Shown piece by piece: positions 1 through 10,881 of a DNA stretch of 64,000 bases; within the stretch, counting starts at the first letter, position 1; each line of letters starts with the position of its first letter. Below the pieces are notes generated by a model, which made no database searches, had not been told where the DNA came from, and was given only the letters and a program-made list of their open reading frames with translations. Location of the stretch: positions 15,747,638 to 15,811,637 of the forward strand of contig OY540815.1 of NCBI GenBank assembly GCA_961205875.1. The letters run 5' to 3'. Origin of the DNA: Sialis fuliginosa (Eukaryota > Arthropoda > Insecta > Megaloptera > Sialidae). Made by a program: the position numbers and the translations under genes.

Positions 1-59
1 TATAACTAACGAATATTCGAACCGGTGTCATTTTGACGTTTTAAAATTTAAATGTCATT

Positions 60-262
60 TTGATATTTGCATAATTTAGATTTAGATTGAAATTTCCAAA
101 AAATTAAAAATATATGAAAAAATATTCAGTATAAAAATTAAATGGTTAACCAATTCCAGGTAATTTATATAAACACTATCGGTTTTTATTTAAATTGTTG
201 AATAATTAACTATCTTTGGTGAATTAAGCACAAGGAAGCACTGTGCATTTACTTGGCAGATG
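60..262 (+). repeat. Dispersed repeat fragment, family A (copy 1)
   Basis: This stretch runs from a TTTAGATTTAGATTGAAATT block through an ATTAAATGGTTAACCA block to a GCACTGTGCATTTACTTGGC block. The same blocks occur in reverse orientation at 61984-62220, and part of them at 52480-52640. It has no coding potential. It looks like a truncated interspersed repeat whose fullest copy in the window is at 61984-62735. Confidence 0.7.
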
Positions 263-2460
263 TTTTTTTAAATGTTTTTACTAGAAAATATAAATTGTTA
301 ATTTTCCTTAATACGGGCCTGTCGTAAACCGATTATCGTAAAGCTTAACTAATTATTAGGTCTTGAGCTTTCTGAAAGTGAAAGTCCTATAAATAATCGA
401 TTCATTAAAAAATGATACTGCCTGTCAAACGACGTATAGACACCAAAAACCTCAAATATTTCCATTTTACAAAAAAAATCGGGGTGAGGGGGGTATTTTG
501 TTAATATATTTATAATTTGTATGATTATCTATCTTGATTGTTATTAAATAATGTATATATTGACAAAATCGGGCCCCGTAACAAAAGTATTAGATTTCAA
601 CCCCTCTAGGTATGTATATATACATGTTTAGTTTATACGAGTATTAAACTAAATTATTTATACGTTATTTATAAACAACAAAAACTGTAGAGCATATAAA
701 TTATCAGGTTTAGTGGTTTTATATTTTAGAAACACCTGTTTTTCACATTTAAATGTGATACGTATATAAATATTTTCTACAACAGAAATAGAACAAGAAA
801 ATGCAGAGAAAAATCGATTGTCAAAATCACTTTGATAGATGTATTTTTAAACCCGACGCTATAACGTAAAAAATCTCAAATAATATAGCACAATTCTATT
901 TATTTCTTTGATATAATTTGTCAGCGCAAATATATTGAACGCTTCTTACAGTATTTAAAAAATATATATTACTAGTTGGGCTCGCGTGGACTACGGAATT
1001 ATTATTTAGGGTTTTTGAAAAATATAATTGAATTAAGTACAAACACGATTAATTATTATCGTAATTATAACTAATCAAAAAATTTAAAAGTTAATAATTG
1101 AAAACAAATTAAACAACTGCCGGCCGAGCGCAGAATCTTCCCTCTGCCACCGCACAAATTGCCGCGAATAATATGTTTAAAAGCCCACATTAAGTACTTA
1201 TGACGATGAAATCATTTATTTCGATAAGGATTAATGTTTAGTAGGTCATAAGTCTACGTAAACAGAACTCAAATATTTTAACATAAAATCAGTCAAAGTG
1301 GCTTAAATATAAAAGTTAGACATATGGTGTCGTGGACTTTATTTTAGATCTTTTTATTCTACACAATTCTTAAATACATTATTTTGTTCAATATTGAACG
1401 GTTTAGGCAGCGTACTGCAAAAAATCGCGCTGGCGGCAAACTTTTTTCCGACTTGATTCACTATTATCGTCACTGCTTAGTTGTTATGTTACCTAACGTA
1501 ACAAAATATAGCCTATAACTTGGTCAGAATTAAAAAAGAATCCACATAAATCGCATAAGTGGTTCTCGAGTGATAAACGCACTATTCTATTTTTACGTAT
1601 ACTCTTACATTTAATGATAGTAATTTTACTCAAAAAGACACGTCGTATACTCAGAATCCTACATATTCTAAGTAAATTGTGTTTATATATTGAAAGAAAA
1701 TTTACATTTGTTTAGAATTAAAAATAGCGATGCACTTTTCTTGTAAAAAACGAAAGCGTAAAACAATTTATTACAGATCTGCTAAATGTAATATCTGTCA
1801 AATTAAATTTGAATATATTTTAAGTTGTACGCCAATGGTATATCATACAGGATTAAAAATACCGAAAAGTATAAGAAAATAAATTATCTTCTAGATAAAT
1901 AAGCAAAATTGTTTGAAAAAAATGTGTCGAAACATAAACCATATGGAGTCTTCTTGCAATAAAGTGGGCCAAGAACTATCTTTTATATCTAGATTTATTT
2001 TTCCTTTGTATAATTAAGGATTTCTACATATTCGTGTGTATATAATTTTTTATACGTATAATATACCATAATTATGTTTTTTTTTTATAAATTATAATTT
2101 GGCATTTTCAAAGAATTTGTATGATGAAAATTAAAGTCTTTAAATGAATCTTAGTTTCTGGGTGTACGCCACGTGTTAACGTTACCAAATTGATGCAGCT
2201 TTCACCCATAAGTCACTGCGGAAGCCTCAAAACTTGTATAAAATCTTTAAAAATTCTTTGCGTGTATTTCTTATCAAAATTGATAATGTATCAGTTAATA
2301 TTGATGGAAAGAAGTAATTGTGGAATGATAAAATAAAGAGACACATAAAAGTTTTATTGTCTATTTAATTACAGAAAATATATGATATATATTATATACA
2401 AGTTATACAACCCTACTTCTGTTTACTATAAATAAAGTGTACATGAGCTACAGAAAATAA
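263..2460. other. Gene-free AT-rich stretch
   Basis: No ORF or exon pattern is convincing here. Between 470 and 600 there is a block similar to 21720-21840 (an AAATCGGGG motif followed by TTAAATAATGTATAT). The stretch also holds a Helitron-like fragment (972-1530). The GC-richer spot near 1120-1165 has no recognisable function. Confidence 0.6.
972..1530 (-). mobile_element. Helitron-like non-autonomous fragment
   Basis: The segment 1390-1515 is an inverted copy of 29745-29850. Shared blocks include the TTACGTTAGGTAACAT and GACGATAATAGT motifs and a CGGTTTAGGCAG motif, read on opposite strands. The minus strand also ends at 972 in CTAG followed by T, preceded by a GC-rich stretch, as Helitron 3' ends do. 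The outer boundaries are inferred and less certain than the shared core. Confidence 0.5.
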
Positions 2461-2466
2461 TTTATT
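2461..2466 (-). terminator. Candidate polyadenylation signal of ARL2BP
   Basis: AATAAA on the minus strand (TTTATT on the plus strand), about 85 nt past the ARL2BP stop codon. Another TTTATT lies at 2352-2357, so the exact cleavage site is open. Confidence 0.5.
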
Positions 2467-2548
2467 TGTATTATAATATATATTTAATTTACTAGTAAAA
2501 ATAATAAAATATTAACATTAAAATAATTTAAAAAATACTTTTATAAAA

Positions 2549-3025
2549 TCATTCTGCAGAAATCATATTTGACAAGTTGGTAACGTAAATATCATTTGCA
2601 AAATCTACCGTTTTTCCTTCTTTGACATTCTTATATTCCAGAAACATTTCTTTGAATAACAAGAAATCAGTGAACGTAAAAAGCATATCGAAAATTTCAC
2701 CATCCAGTTCATTTTTGGTCGTATCCAAGTATGTCAAAAACTTTGTCATGTCAAAATTTTCAATAGATTCGATTAATCTTTGCTCTATATATTTTTCAAT
2801 TGTGTCAGTGTATTGATTAAAAATATCCATGTACTCGAATTTATTTTCTTCAGAATTTTCAAAAATATGCCAATGTTTCTCCAGAAAGTTAGTTTGAAGT
2901 TCGTTGAAATCATCCTCCATTATTATATTTTCAATATGACCAATAACATTATCGAAATAATCAGCTTCTGGGTTACTACTTTCGATATCTGATTCGAAAA
3001 AGATATCATCTTCGTCCATGGACAT
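2549..3025 (-). CDS. ARL2BP: ADP-ribosylation factor-like 2-binding protein (BART)
   Basis: Single-exon 158-residue protein. It binds GTP-loaded ARL2/ARL3 and is known from cilia, centrosomes and mitochondria. Visible features: an acidic N-terminus (residues 1-22), then the BART domain from about residue 25 to 135. Hallmarks are the FDNVIGHIENIIM block, the segment with EENKFEYMDIFNQY, EKYIEQRL, and FDMLFTFTDFLLFKEMFLEY near the end of the fold. The human protein is 163 residues and lines up over the whole length, so the gene looks complete. The start at 3025 is the first ATG of an MSMDEDD start; a second ATG two codons later is possible. It has no introns, which could mean an ancient intron-poor locus or retrocopy origin, but the frame is intact. 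Two RFX-type X-box motifs lie 111-161 bp upstream, which fits a ciliary gene. Confidence 0.95.
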   Translation of the reverse strand: MSMDEDDIFFESDIESSNPEADYFDNVIGHIENIIMEDDFNELQTNFLEKHWHIFENSEENKFEYMDIFNQYTDTIEKYIEQRLIESIENFDMTKFLTYLDTTKNELDGEIFDMLFTFTDFLLFKEMFLEYKNVKEGKTVDFANDIYVTNLSNMISAE

Positions 3026-3135
3026 TTTTGTATATTTTATTTTGTATTTTTAGTAATAGTTTTAACAAAATAAACTGCTCACCATAAAACACTAAACTGA
3101 CGAAATCGTAGATTAGGACGTAATGTTTGATCGGT

Positions 3136-3149
3136 GTTGACATGGTAAC
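3136..3149. promoter_or_regulatory. RFX X-box, distal half-site pair 1 of ARL2BP
   Basis: GTTGACATGGTAAC matches the RFX X-box consensus GTTNCCATGGNAAC at all but one position. It lies about 111 bp upstream of the ARL2BP ATG, within the usual 50-250 bp range for ciliary genes. The match is seen in the sequence; binding is inferred. Confidence 0.65.
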
Positions 3150-3173
3150 AAAATCGAAAGTAAACGTAAACAC

Positions 3174-3186
3174 GTTGCTACGCAAC
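3174..3186. promoter_or_regulatory. RFX X-box 2 of ARL2BP
   Basis: GTTGCTACGCAAC is an inverted repeat of GTTGC around a 3-base spacer (one mismatch), the architecture of an RFX X-box. It lies about 150 bp upstream of the ATG and 24 bp beyond the first X-box. The IFT80 promoter holds a near-identical motif at 51074-51086. Confidence 0.65.
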
Positions 3187-3202
3187 AAAATAACTATACA
3201 TA

Positions 3203-3223
3203 CAGTGAAACTTCGATATAACG
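3203..3223 (+). repeat. Solo pogo/Tc1-type terminal repeat
   Basis: TACAGTGAAACTTCGATATA resembles the terminal repeats of pogo/Tc1-type elements (CAGTGRAACCTCGATATAAC). No matching inverted end was found within several hundred bases, so this is a remnant or a chance end. It lies directly beside the ARL2BP promoter. Confidence 0.4.
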
Positions 3224-4222
3224 TTTCCGTTTATAGCGGTCGTATCGGCGCGGCGCGGGCGAGTGCAAGTGTCTTAATACTTTTAAAACATCTCTAATTT
3301 GTTGCTAAACAGGGCTGGACTAGCCCGGAGCGTTACCGGAAATTTAGAGGCCGTAGCTTGGAAAGTATGGGAGCTATGCCAATGAATAATGCAATTTTCT
3401 TTGCCGAATAAAAAAAACTAAAATAATTAAACATTTGCAAAAATTATTGAATTGAAAAACGATCAGTGAATTTAAAAAGTAGGATGCCAACAGTAAAAAA
3501 AATCCTTGGGACGTTCTTCTTGTCTAATAGATGACCAGTTCTTTAGAGCTTCACAGAAAAGTTATCAAGTAAGGCTAGTGGGTAGTTTTCTCGTATGCAT
3601 ACAAGATGATCAGGACAATATAATGCGAAAAATCGTACTTCGAAAACAAAAATGGCACATGACTTTCAGTTTAACTTATTTTACAGATGTTTGGAAATAG
3701 TCATATATTATTGTTAGAAAAATAATATATAATATTTGTCATATACATAATAAAAACGTCATGTAAATTTTGCATATATCTCACAAAAAAATTCGACATA
3801 ATATATTAAAGTAAACTTGACTTTTATCGGTGAACTTGCCGCGTTAGAAAAATGCGTTTTAACTATATACATACATATACATATATCAATTTATTTTACA
3901 TTGTAGGTATATGTACAATGATCATATATACTACAAAGTACATACCTTCATACATATTTGAATGACTATTTTTACTGCATTTTTATTTTTATCCATATAT
4001 ATATTGATGTGTTTACTATAGGTATAAATGTATATGCAAACTTTTAATAAATATTGAAAATGTACCTGTACATGTAGTACCTGTGTACAATTTTGTATAT
4101 CTTGAACTTATTGTTAATTATATGTATAGTACATTTCTTTATTATTTACTAGGTACTATTAAATATTATAAAAAAATAAATAACAGTAGATCGAGGATGT
4201 TAGTTCTTGTTCTGACAGAACT

Positions 4223-4274
4223 GTTCGGCTCCTGATGAGGACTTCTTGTTAAGTCGAAACACGTGTCGAGTGAC
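4223..4274 (+). ncRNA. Hammerhead ribozyme motif, minimal stem III (type I-like)
   Basis: The conserved core is present in order: CTGATGA at 4232-4238, a stem II hairpin (GACTT at 4240-4244 pairing with AAGTC at 4251-4255, 6-nt loop), then GAAA at 4256-4259. A two-base-pair stem III (AC with GT around loop ACGT) leads to the cleavage triplet GTC at 4265-4267. Stem I starts with CTC (4229-4231) pairing with GAG (4268-4270), followed by a G-T pair. Very short stem III is the form known from Penelope-like retroelements and SINE-type or retrozyme repeats. The G at 4239 is unpaired, or one C has been lost before GAAA, so activity may be reduced. No retroelement ORF is seen nearby. Confidence 0.65.
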
Positions 4275-5944
4275 ATTGTTTTATTGTGGTTAAGGTGTAT
4301 ATTTTTAGTTTAAGTGAAAACAATTGAGTTATCCAGCTATTAAATAAAAACTAATAATTTTTTTAGGCTGTAGACTGTAGCTTCCTTCTACATAGAAGAA
4401 TTTCTGGTTACATGTTCATATGAAGTTTTTAAATTAAAATAACATCGTCGATTCACTGTTTTTTTTTACATTCGTGATATACATAAAATATTTTTCAATT
4501 TATTCTGGGAATTATGAAGATAAGAAATGGTCTTAAGTAAATAAAAGTAACCATTATTTGTATACAGTGCGTCTAAAAAGTTGCGAACGGTCAAATATCT
4601 CAAAGGGGTAAGGGGTTGAGTTTCTGGTAAAAATGTTTTATACAAAAGTTTTAGAACTTAAAAAAAATGTAATAACACATGCTATAAAAAAGCCTTGTAC
4701 GTTTAACTGGACTATATATGTATTTTTGGGAAATGTAAATAAATTTGACAATATAAATATACCTATCGTTTTTACTAGAAGAATATCAAATTTGAGTGCC
4801 TCCACGGGCTATGATAAATTGTTTTAACCAAATTTAATAAATTACTTCTGTAGATATAACTTTTTTTGTATTCCTTTTTTTTGTCCGAATTATTTACGAC
4901 TAATGCATTGGACCCTGTGTTACCCAGATTAATAGCCATAAAATAATAGTGACCTAAAATATTCAACATGCCCATCCAACATATCTACAACACACAGTTC
5001 ACCGCGAATTGTATTTTTTTCCGACTTTATTTTACTTTTTATAATGTGAATTATAAAATTCTTTATTCCATGTTTTATATAAATTACAGTTGTACGCTAT
5101 GAATCATGAAAACAAAACACGATTTGATAAAGCTTTTTTATCTTTTGATGTTAAATCTTAGGTTTTCATAAAATATTAATAGCTACGGACATACACAGAA
5201 AAATGATTTAATTATTGGTGAAAACCGCATTAAAATCGGTTCAGTAATTTAATGAACAAATGGTCATAAAAAAATCCAAGTGCAGATTTGGATAGCTGAA
5301 AGTCTCTTCATAATTCGATTAAAAATGAACGAACAGCGATACAAAAAACATAAGATGTTATTCACGTCAAAAAGTAAATTGAATAGTGAAAGCTCTTAAA
5401 ATTTATATATTTATTTTGACTATAAAAGAATATTGGGGGTCAACGAGCGTTTTATTATTTTCCGCGCTCAAAAATACGCAAGAAAAATATAGTTCAGTTA
5501 AGAATACAAGACCTTATTTTATTATTTTTTTTAGTGGAGTTTTGTAATTATTAATTATTATCAATCAGGAATTTATACATTATTTTTTCTGCTACTAGAA
5601 ATAAAAATTGTACTGATTTATTTTCTGACACACTTAAATAATCAAATCGAAGATAAAAATATATACATATACATACTTCGATAATATAATCGATATAAAC
5701 ATTTATTTAAAAATATTGAATGATACTATTATATATTTAACCGAAACATGTATTTTTCTCTAGCGGAAGATACATATAGTGATATCGATTGATGCTCGTG
5801 TTAAAAAACTTGTAAAATAAATAAAAAAATTGCACACCTTGATTTACCTACTACAAACACACTGAACTAATATTAACAGTATCTCACTTATTTACATTTT
5901 TTCTATCTTGAATAAACAATTTTTGTCAAATACGGCGGAAGCTC

Positions 5945-5982
5945 TATAATTGCAACTGATCATAAAAAAAGTTGCAATTATA
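5945..5982. repeat. Perfect 13-bp hairpin
   Basis: TATAATTGCAACT at 5945-5957 pairs perfectly with AGTTGCAATTATA at 5970-5982 across a 12-nt loop. No host gene or run of T identifies it as a terminator or ncRNA; it may be the remnant of a small foldback element. Confidence 0.5.
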
Positions 5983-6079
5983 CGGTATCAGTTAAGATCA
6001 TGTTCTCATTCTTTATTGTTTGTCTATTATTTTTAAATGTTAAGTAGGTATATGTTATTTTGGATTTCTACTTTTTTAA

Positions 6080-6180
6080 GGGGTAACACTACTCTAGTTG
6101 CCGAAAAAGACCTAACTTTGACGATTTTTTTGGGAGTATTATAAAAGGAATAGGAATTCTTTTTAGAGGGTTTTCTTTTG
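6080..6180 (+). repeat. GGGGTAACAC-type repeat end (copy 1)
   Basis: Begins GGGGTAACACTACTCT after a TTAA and continues through a CTAACTTTGACGATTTTTT block. The same order recurs at 53837-53935, where a PIF/Harbinger-like first exon follows. Probably one terminus of a DNA transposon family. Confidence 0.55.
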
Positions 6181-6536
6181 CAAATTTTTTTCAACACTAT
6201 TATTTATAATTTTTTTTATTTTCTATTTTATTTATTTATTTTTCATGCACACAGATTGGACACATTTATGAGGTAATATTTTTTGAATTTTGATTTTTTA
6301 CTCTCAATTTTGTATTTGCATATATTTTTACATATGTTTATTACACTTGTTGGTGTATATATGTTTTTAATTAGGTGACGCTTACTATATCTTGAAATAT
6401 CTGTTGATGTGAAAAATATATATATAACTTTTTTTTTTAGTTATAAATCAAAGTTCTTTTGATTTTAATTTAAAATGTTTATGATATGTGTAAAATATAC
6501 TGTCAGATAAATGTCTATTAATTTTCTATCTCTGTC

Positions 6537-6570
6537 ACGCACACACATACACACACAGACAGACAGACAC
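6537..6570 (+). repeat. CA / GACA microsatellite
   Basis: An imperfect run of ACAC units followed by three to four GACA units. Simple-sequence repeat only. Confidence 0.7.
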
Positions 6571-6940
6571 GTATTTTCTATATATAGATATGTAAGTGTA
6601 TTATTGTATGTGTTGTCTCTACAGTTTACGTACTCTATATTAATTGTATAAATATATACAGGTGAGTCATATCAGGTGGAACAACCTTTAACAGTTATTC
6701 GAGAAAGGTATTTTTAGCAAAAAAGGTTTTACAAACATGTATAACTTCTTCGTAAAGGAGTGTACAGACTGTATACTACCTTTAAGAATATCCCGAAAAA
6801 GAAAGTTTATTCATTATCTGGAAAATCCAGTACAGTTTTAATAACCAGTTTAGTATTAATAAGTGCTATCATTTTTCGTATCAATCAATAACATAGGCCG
6901 ATATTTTTGTAGCATACATCGTCATCAATTTGAACGTTAA

Positions 6941-7113
6941 GGGTCGATCCAGACTATCGAGCCGGTCTCGTTCCAATCAAATATAAATAAATAATAAACA
7001 ATAATTCACACTATAGGTATCGTTAAGGTCTCGGTCCAATTACGCTCCGATACAGTATTACTATACTGAATATTTGACTGGAGCGAGACCGGCTCGATAG
7101 TCTGGATCGACCC
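6941..7113. mobile_element. PIF/Harbinger-like MITE, copy 1
   Basis: A 173-bp element with terminal inverted repeats of about 30 bp, starting GGGTCGATCCAGACTATCGA and ending in its complement. It is flanked by TAA on both sides (6938-6940 and 7114-7116), the 3-bp target duplication typical of PIF/Harbinger. A second copy with the same interior is at 14317-14492. There is no coding capacity. Confidence 0.8.
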
Positions 7114-7462
7114 TAAGTATTTCGTCTTGCAACTTTATAATCAAACAGAAATGTTGTAGTAACCTTTGATCAAATTTAACGATGTGTGATTGGTGCATTT
7201 TGAAATGGCGCCTCGAAACTAACTAATAAATTTTAAATTAATCAACAGTATTTTGTTTTCAACTTATGAAATTAAAATAAGCATCCTAGATAAAATAATA
7301 ATAATATTTTTTGGCAGATATAAATTTGAAAACAAAATACTAACTCCTATTTTATTAAATTTTGTGGCGGCATTTCAAAATGCACCAATCAAACATCGTT
7401 AAATTTAACCAAAGGTTACTACAACACTTCTAATTGCCCTCATGCTAAATTTCCTATGTCTA

Positions 7463-7551
7463 AAGGGTCGATTACATTGAGCGAGTTTACAAGCTAACAA
7501 GCCAGCTTTTTTACAAGCTGCTTGTAAACTCGCTCAATGTAATCGACCCTT
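7463..7551. mobile_element. Short foldback MITE
   Basis: An 89-bp near-perfect palindrome whose arms start AAGGGTCGATTACATTGAGC and are over 30 bp long, around a ~20-base centre. It is flanked by TA on both sides. The first bases (GGGTCGAT) resemble the end of the 6941 element, but the rest differs. Superfamily is uncertain: Tc1/mariner if TA is the target duplication. Confidence 0.7.
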
Positions 7552-7674
7552 TAATCAACTTGGAATACACTGTATATTAGTCTCAATTTCAAAATTGATT
7601 TAAATATGATGGAAGTTTAAAACCTTACACATATTCTTATTGACTCTTTTAACGTGGTTATTGTGTATCCGCAG

Positions 7675-9913
7675 GAGTACGAGATGTGTAGGCATGGGCC
7701 GTAAGAAGCGCGAATGGCGGAGGTTCGCGTTCTACTCTCTGTATTCGTGGGGTTTGCCGTGCGTGCTCACCGCCTCGGCTTATGCCGCAGACAACGTCGA
7801 GTCGTTTCCCGATATCCTCAGACCGAAAATAGGCGAAATTCGGTGTTACTTTACAAGTGAGTGTATTCTTTCAAATGTACCAGGTGGATAAATAATAAAA
7901 TAATTTGGCAACATAAAGACTATTATTAGTTTCTTACATGCTAAAATATAATGTTACTTGTTGTCAATTCTTTACCTTTAGAGAATTTGATTTTATATAA
8001 ATTAAAAAAATTAAAAGTTAAAATTTTCAAACCGCAGGTCTGTATCTCGAACCGTTCTTGAGATATAGCTTCTCAAAGTTTTAGTTTTTTCAAAATTTTG
8101 AAGAAAAATGGCCCTAACTTATGAACGGATGGTCGGAATTGATTTTAGTTGACGCATTTGGAATCAGCGTGTCAAAATCTATATAATGACATATACAATA
8201 CTTTAAAACTCGAGAAAAAAAATTTCGCGAAAAATCGAAAAAATTCAAAGGGGTATACCTTAAAAAAATGTCAATTTTTGACCAAAATTTTTTTGTCGGA
8301 TTTTAAAGTATTATACATGTCATTATATAGATTTTGACACGCTGATTTCAAATCCGTCAACTAAATTCAATTCCGACCACTCGTTCAAAAGTTATGGCCT
8401 TTTTTCTCCAAAAATTTGAAAAAACTAAAACTTTGAGACGCTATATCTCGATAACGGTTTGAGATACAGACCTGCGGTTTGAAACAAACAACTTTTAATG
8501 AAATCAGAAAATCGAAATTTTTTAGTGAAATTTCCTGCAGTGAACTTCAACTCGTCATACAAATATCGACTAAAATACAAGAAAATAAGACATAGAATCA
8601 TTTAGTTACTATAATGAACTAAAGCTGTTTCATAACTATTTTTTTTTTGTTAATAGGAGGGGGAGGATTGACAAAATATGTTTCCCTTTTAAAAATTTCA
8701 TGCCTCGCCACTGATTTAAAATACAGTTATGAACAAGTTCAAGTTGTCAGTTATTTGATAATAATAATAGTAATAATAATATTATTATAACATAATATAA
8801 TATATTTGTTTAATAATTGCAACAAATAAATTACTGTTTTTCCAGAACACACTTTTGGACACTACGTATTTTTTGTCATTCCGGTTGCTATCCAGTTGTC
8901 GTGTAATCTCGTACTGTTTATCCTGACTGCAATCCATTGCAACCGTGTCAAATCTGATATACATCGAGCACAGGCCGGCTCCAAGGACGAATCAAGGAAG
9001 AAACGTTTCACAGCTGATCGGGCAAAGTAAGTAGATAGTTATATGTCCGGTATTATAAAGAAGCTCGCAAATTTGCAAGCTAGCAAGCACTTTCAAATGG
9101 GGTATCAAACTTATATGACAGTTCTATTGGAGTTTGTGACAGATAATTTCATGCATAGGAAGTAAAAACAAAGGTATGTAAAGTATATTTAGTAAAGTGT
9201 ATTTACTAATCTTGAGTAAAAACGGTAAAAATCAACTTACTATGAATGAAACTATCTGTTAAAAACTCAAAAAGAACTGTCATATAAGTTTGATACCTCG
9301 TTTGAAAGTGTTTATGGCCTGCTATCAGAAATCGAACACATTCAGATTTTGTCGTGTCTTCCGAAAGGGCAATTCTTTGCCGTACTGACTGTGTCAAATG
9401 TGTCTGATCTAAACATAATAAATAAACACCGCCACTGGTTTTACTGCATATTTTGACCTTTTTTTGTGCATATTTGCATGCATATATTAGCGATTTTATG
9501 TTGCATATAATCCGGTCTCTATTAATCAGTATGAGGGTCTCTTTACAGTAGATGATATCCATTTATTTATTTACAGATTCGTAATGAACTCCAAACTATT
9601 CGTAGTAATGGGAATAACATGGGTACACGAAGTTCTATCAACAGTGATACCGAACCCGTTATGGCTTTGGTATTTCGGCGACTGTTTCAACGTGCTACTT
9701 GGCATCCCAATATTCTGCATATTTATATTGAAACGTAAAGTCTGGCTACTGCTTAAGAAGAAGTTTGGCCGCAAAGATATACACACCCCATGCAAATCTT
9801 CGTTTACACCAAACTCGACTAATTACGACCGCTTCAAGAATAAACATGTTAGTGTAAGTTCAACCTCGACTACAAATTTGACAAATTCTTTTACTAATCA
9901 TGTAATTAATTAG
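7675..9913 (+). CDS. Methuselah-like G protein-coupled receptor, 3' part (TM4-TM7)
   Basis: Three exons, 7675-7856, 8846-9026 and 9577-9913, joined by GT-AG introns with consistent phase, encode the last 232 residues. Membrane segments in order: TM4 with YSLYSWGLPCVLTASAYA (residues ~18-36); an extracellular loop with the conserved cysteine (RCYF); TM5 with HYVFFVIPVAIQLSCNLVLF; a basic third intracellular loop (DESRKKRF); TM6 with FVVMGITWVHEVLS; and TM7 with LWLWYFGDCFNVLLGIPIFC. A basic, Ser/Thr-rich tail follows. The FYSLYSWG and WVHE...GIPIF patterns are those of the Methuselah-like secretin-family receptors of insects. The upstream exons (ectodomain and TM1-TM3) were not found, so either they lie far upstream or the copy is truncated. 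Intron 1 holds a large foldback and intron 2 an inverted-repeat element. The first exon's 5' edge rests on the acceptor TCCGCAG at 7668-7674. The ligand cannot be told. Confidence 0.85.
8010..8500. mobile_element. Long foldback element in receptor intron 1
   Basis: Two arms of roughly 215-220 bases (about 8010-8225 and 8275-8500) are inverted copies of each other with scattered mismatches, with about 50 bases between them. Shared blocks include CAAACCGCAGGTCTGTATCTC read in opposite directions, a GTGTCAAAATCTATATAATG block, and a TTGAGATATAGC-type block. No coding potential. On the receptor transcript the arms would form a long hairpin. Confidence 0.8.
9044..9516. mobile_element. TGTCCGGTATTATAA-type inverted-repeat element, copy 1
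   Basis: Starts TGTCCGGTATTATAA inside receptor intron 2 and shares with copies at 12098 and 26854 the CAAGCACTTTCAAA and AACTTATATGACAGTTCT blocks. The second block recurs inverted at 9268-9300. A degenerate end (ATAATCCGG) lies near 9507-9515. The copy is rearranged and its limits are approximate. Confidence 0.55.
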
Positions 9914-10881
9914 ATGTGTAACACAATAATAATATTTAATATTTTCAAGAGCTGCGGTGCTGTTGAGAAAACAGATTCCTAGGGCACCAGAGAATGTATA
10001 GGTTCATTTTACTTTTATGATTAATATTCAGGTTATATTTGGGTTCAAAAATATACTTAGGTATATAATTAATGATGTGGTGCCATCTATTATGTTTCTA
10101 ATTAATTTATTATGAGGCATCTGTTGTTTATAAACAACATAATGATTAGAGTAATCCAATCTTCTATTTCAAGAGCTCTTCATAAATGTCAACACAATTA
10201 ATTTACATACAGTGTGAACAAAAATTTAGTTTTTAGTTTAATTTTTACATCAGATATTTTTTTGTTTGTTTTATATTGAATGAAAATGGAAGTTCCTATG
10301 AAGATTTGTGAAAATTCTATTAATACCATAATTGCTTATGATAGTGTTTTTTCATGCTTCAATGTAATAGTTTTATGTAGTTAGAAGCTTTTGATGTGTA
10401 TAATATTGATGTAAAAAAATGTTAAAAAATTAATTTTATTGAATTATGATAAAAGTTAAGGTTTATAAATATCTGTATACACACAGACCATCTTTTTGTT
10501 TTGGTTTGTGTTGTAAAACAATTGAGTTATAAAATTATGAATTTGCGTCGTTCGTAGAACCATTTTCCACCAGTTTTTAGTCGTTTCAAAGACGGAAAAC
10601 ACGAATATTTTTCAGTAAAAAGACTCGTTTTTACATAAAATACATCCGTTTGTTGAGAAAATGTATCAACAATTAACAATTTTGAATGGTTATTATTGAA
10701 TAACTTGCGCGTTGGACCCGGTGTCCTGGAGATACAAATTTAATATGTAATAAACCTATTAAACATCGTTTTCAAATATAGTTAACTATTTACGTAGCAC
10801 ACGCGAAGATTTCGTTCGGCCCCCTATGTTTAAAAAAAATTCGAATCGGCCCATTTCTCGAAAAGATTGGTGACCTCTGAT

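Larger units (their letters stand above)
3224..7674. other. Gene-free stretch upstream of the receptor exons
   Basis: No exon with coding signal was recognised. The missing 5' exons of the Methuselah-like receptor may lie here or beyond the window start; transmembrane segments 1-3 were searched for by eye and not found. The stretch holds the hammerhead motif (4223-4274), a hairpin (5945-5982), a CA/GACA microsatellite and three small inverted-repeat elements listed separately. A GC-rich spot at 3235-3265 and a remnant opening with CAGGGCTGGACTAGCC near 3310 look like old transposon pieces. Confidence 0.6.

Noticed and set aside
1..7674. 5' exons (ectodomain, TM1-TM3) of the Methuselah-like receptor
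   Set aside because: I looked for conserved pieces such as a TM3 FDIWWTF-type stretch and found none convincing; no exon was annotated.
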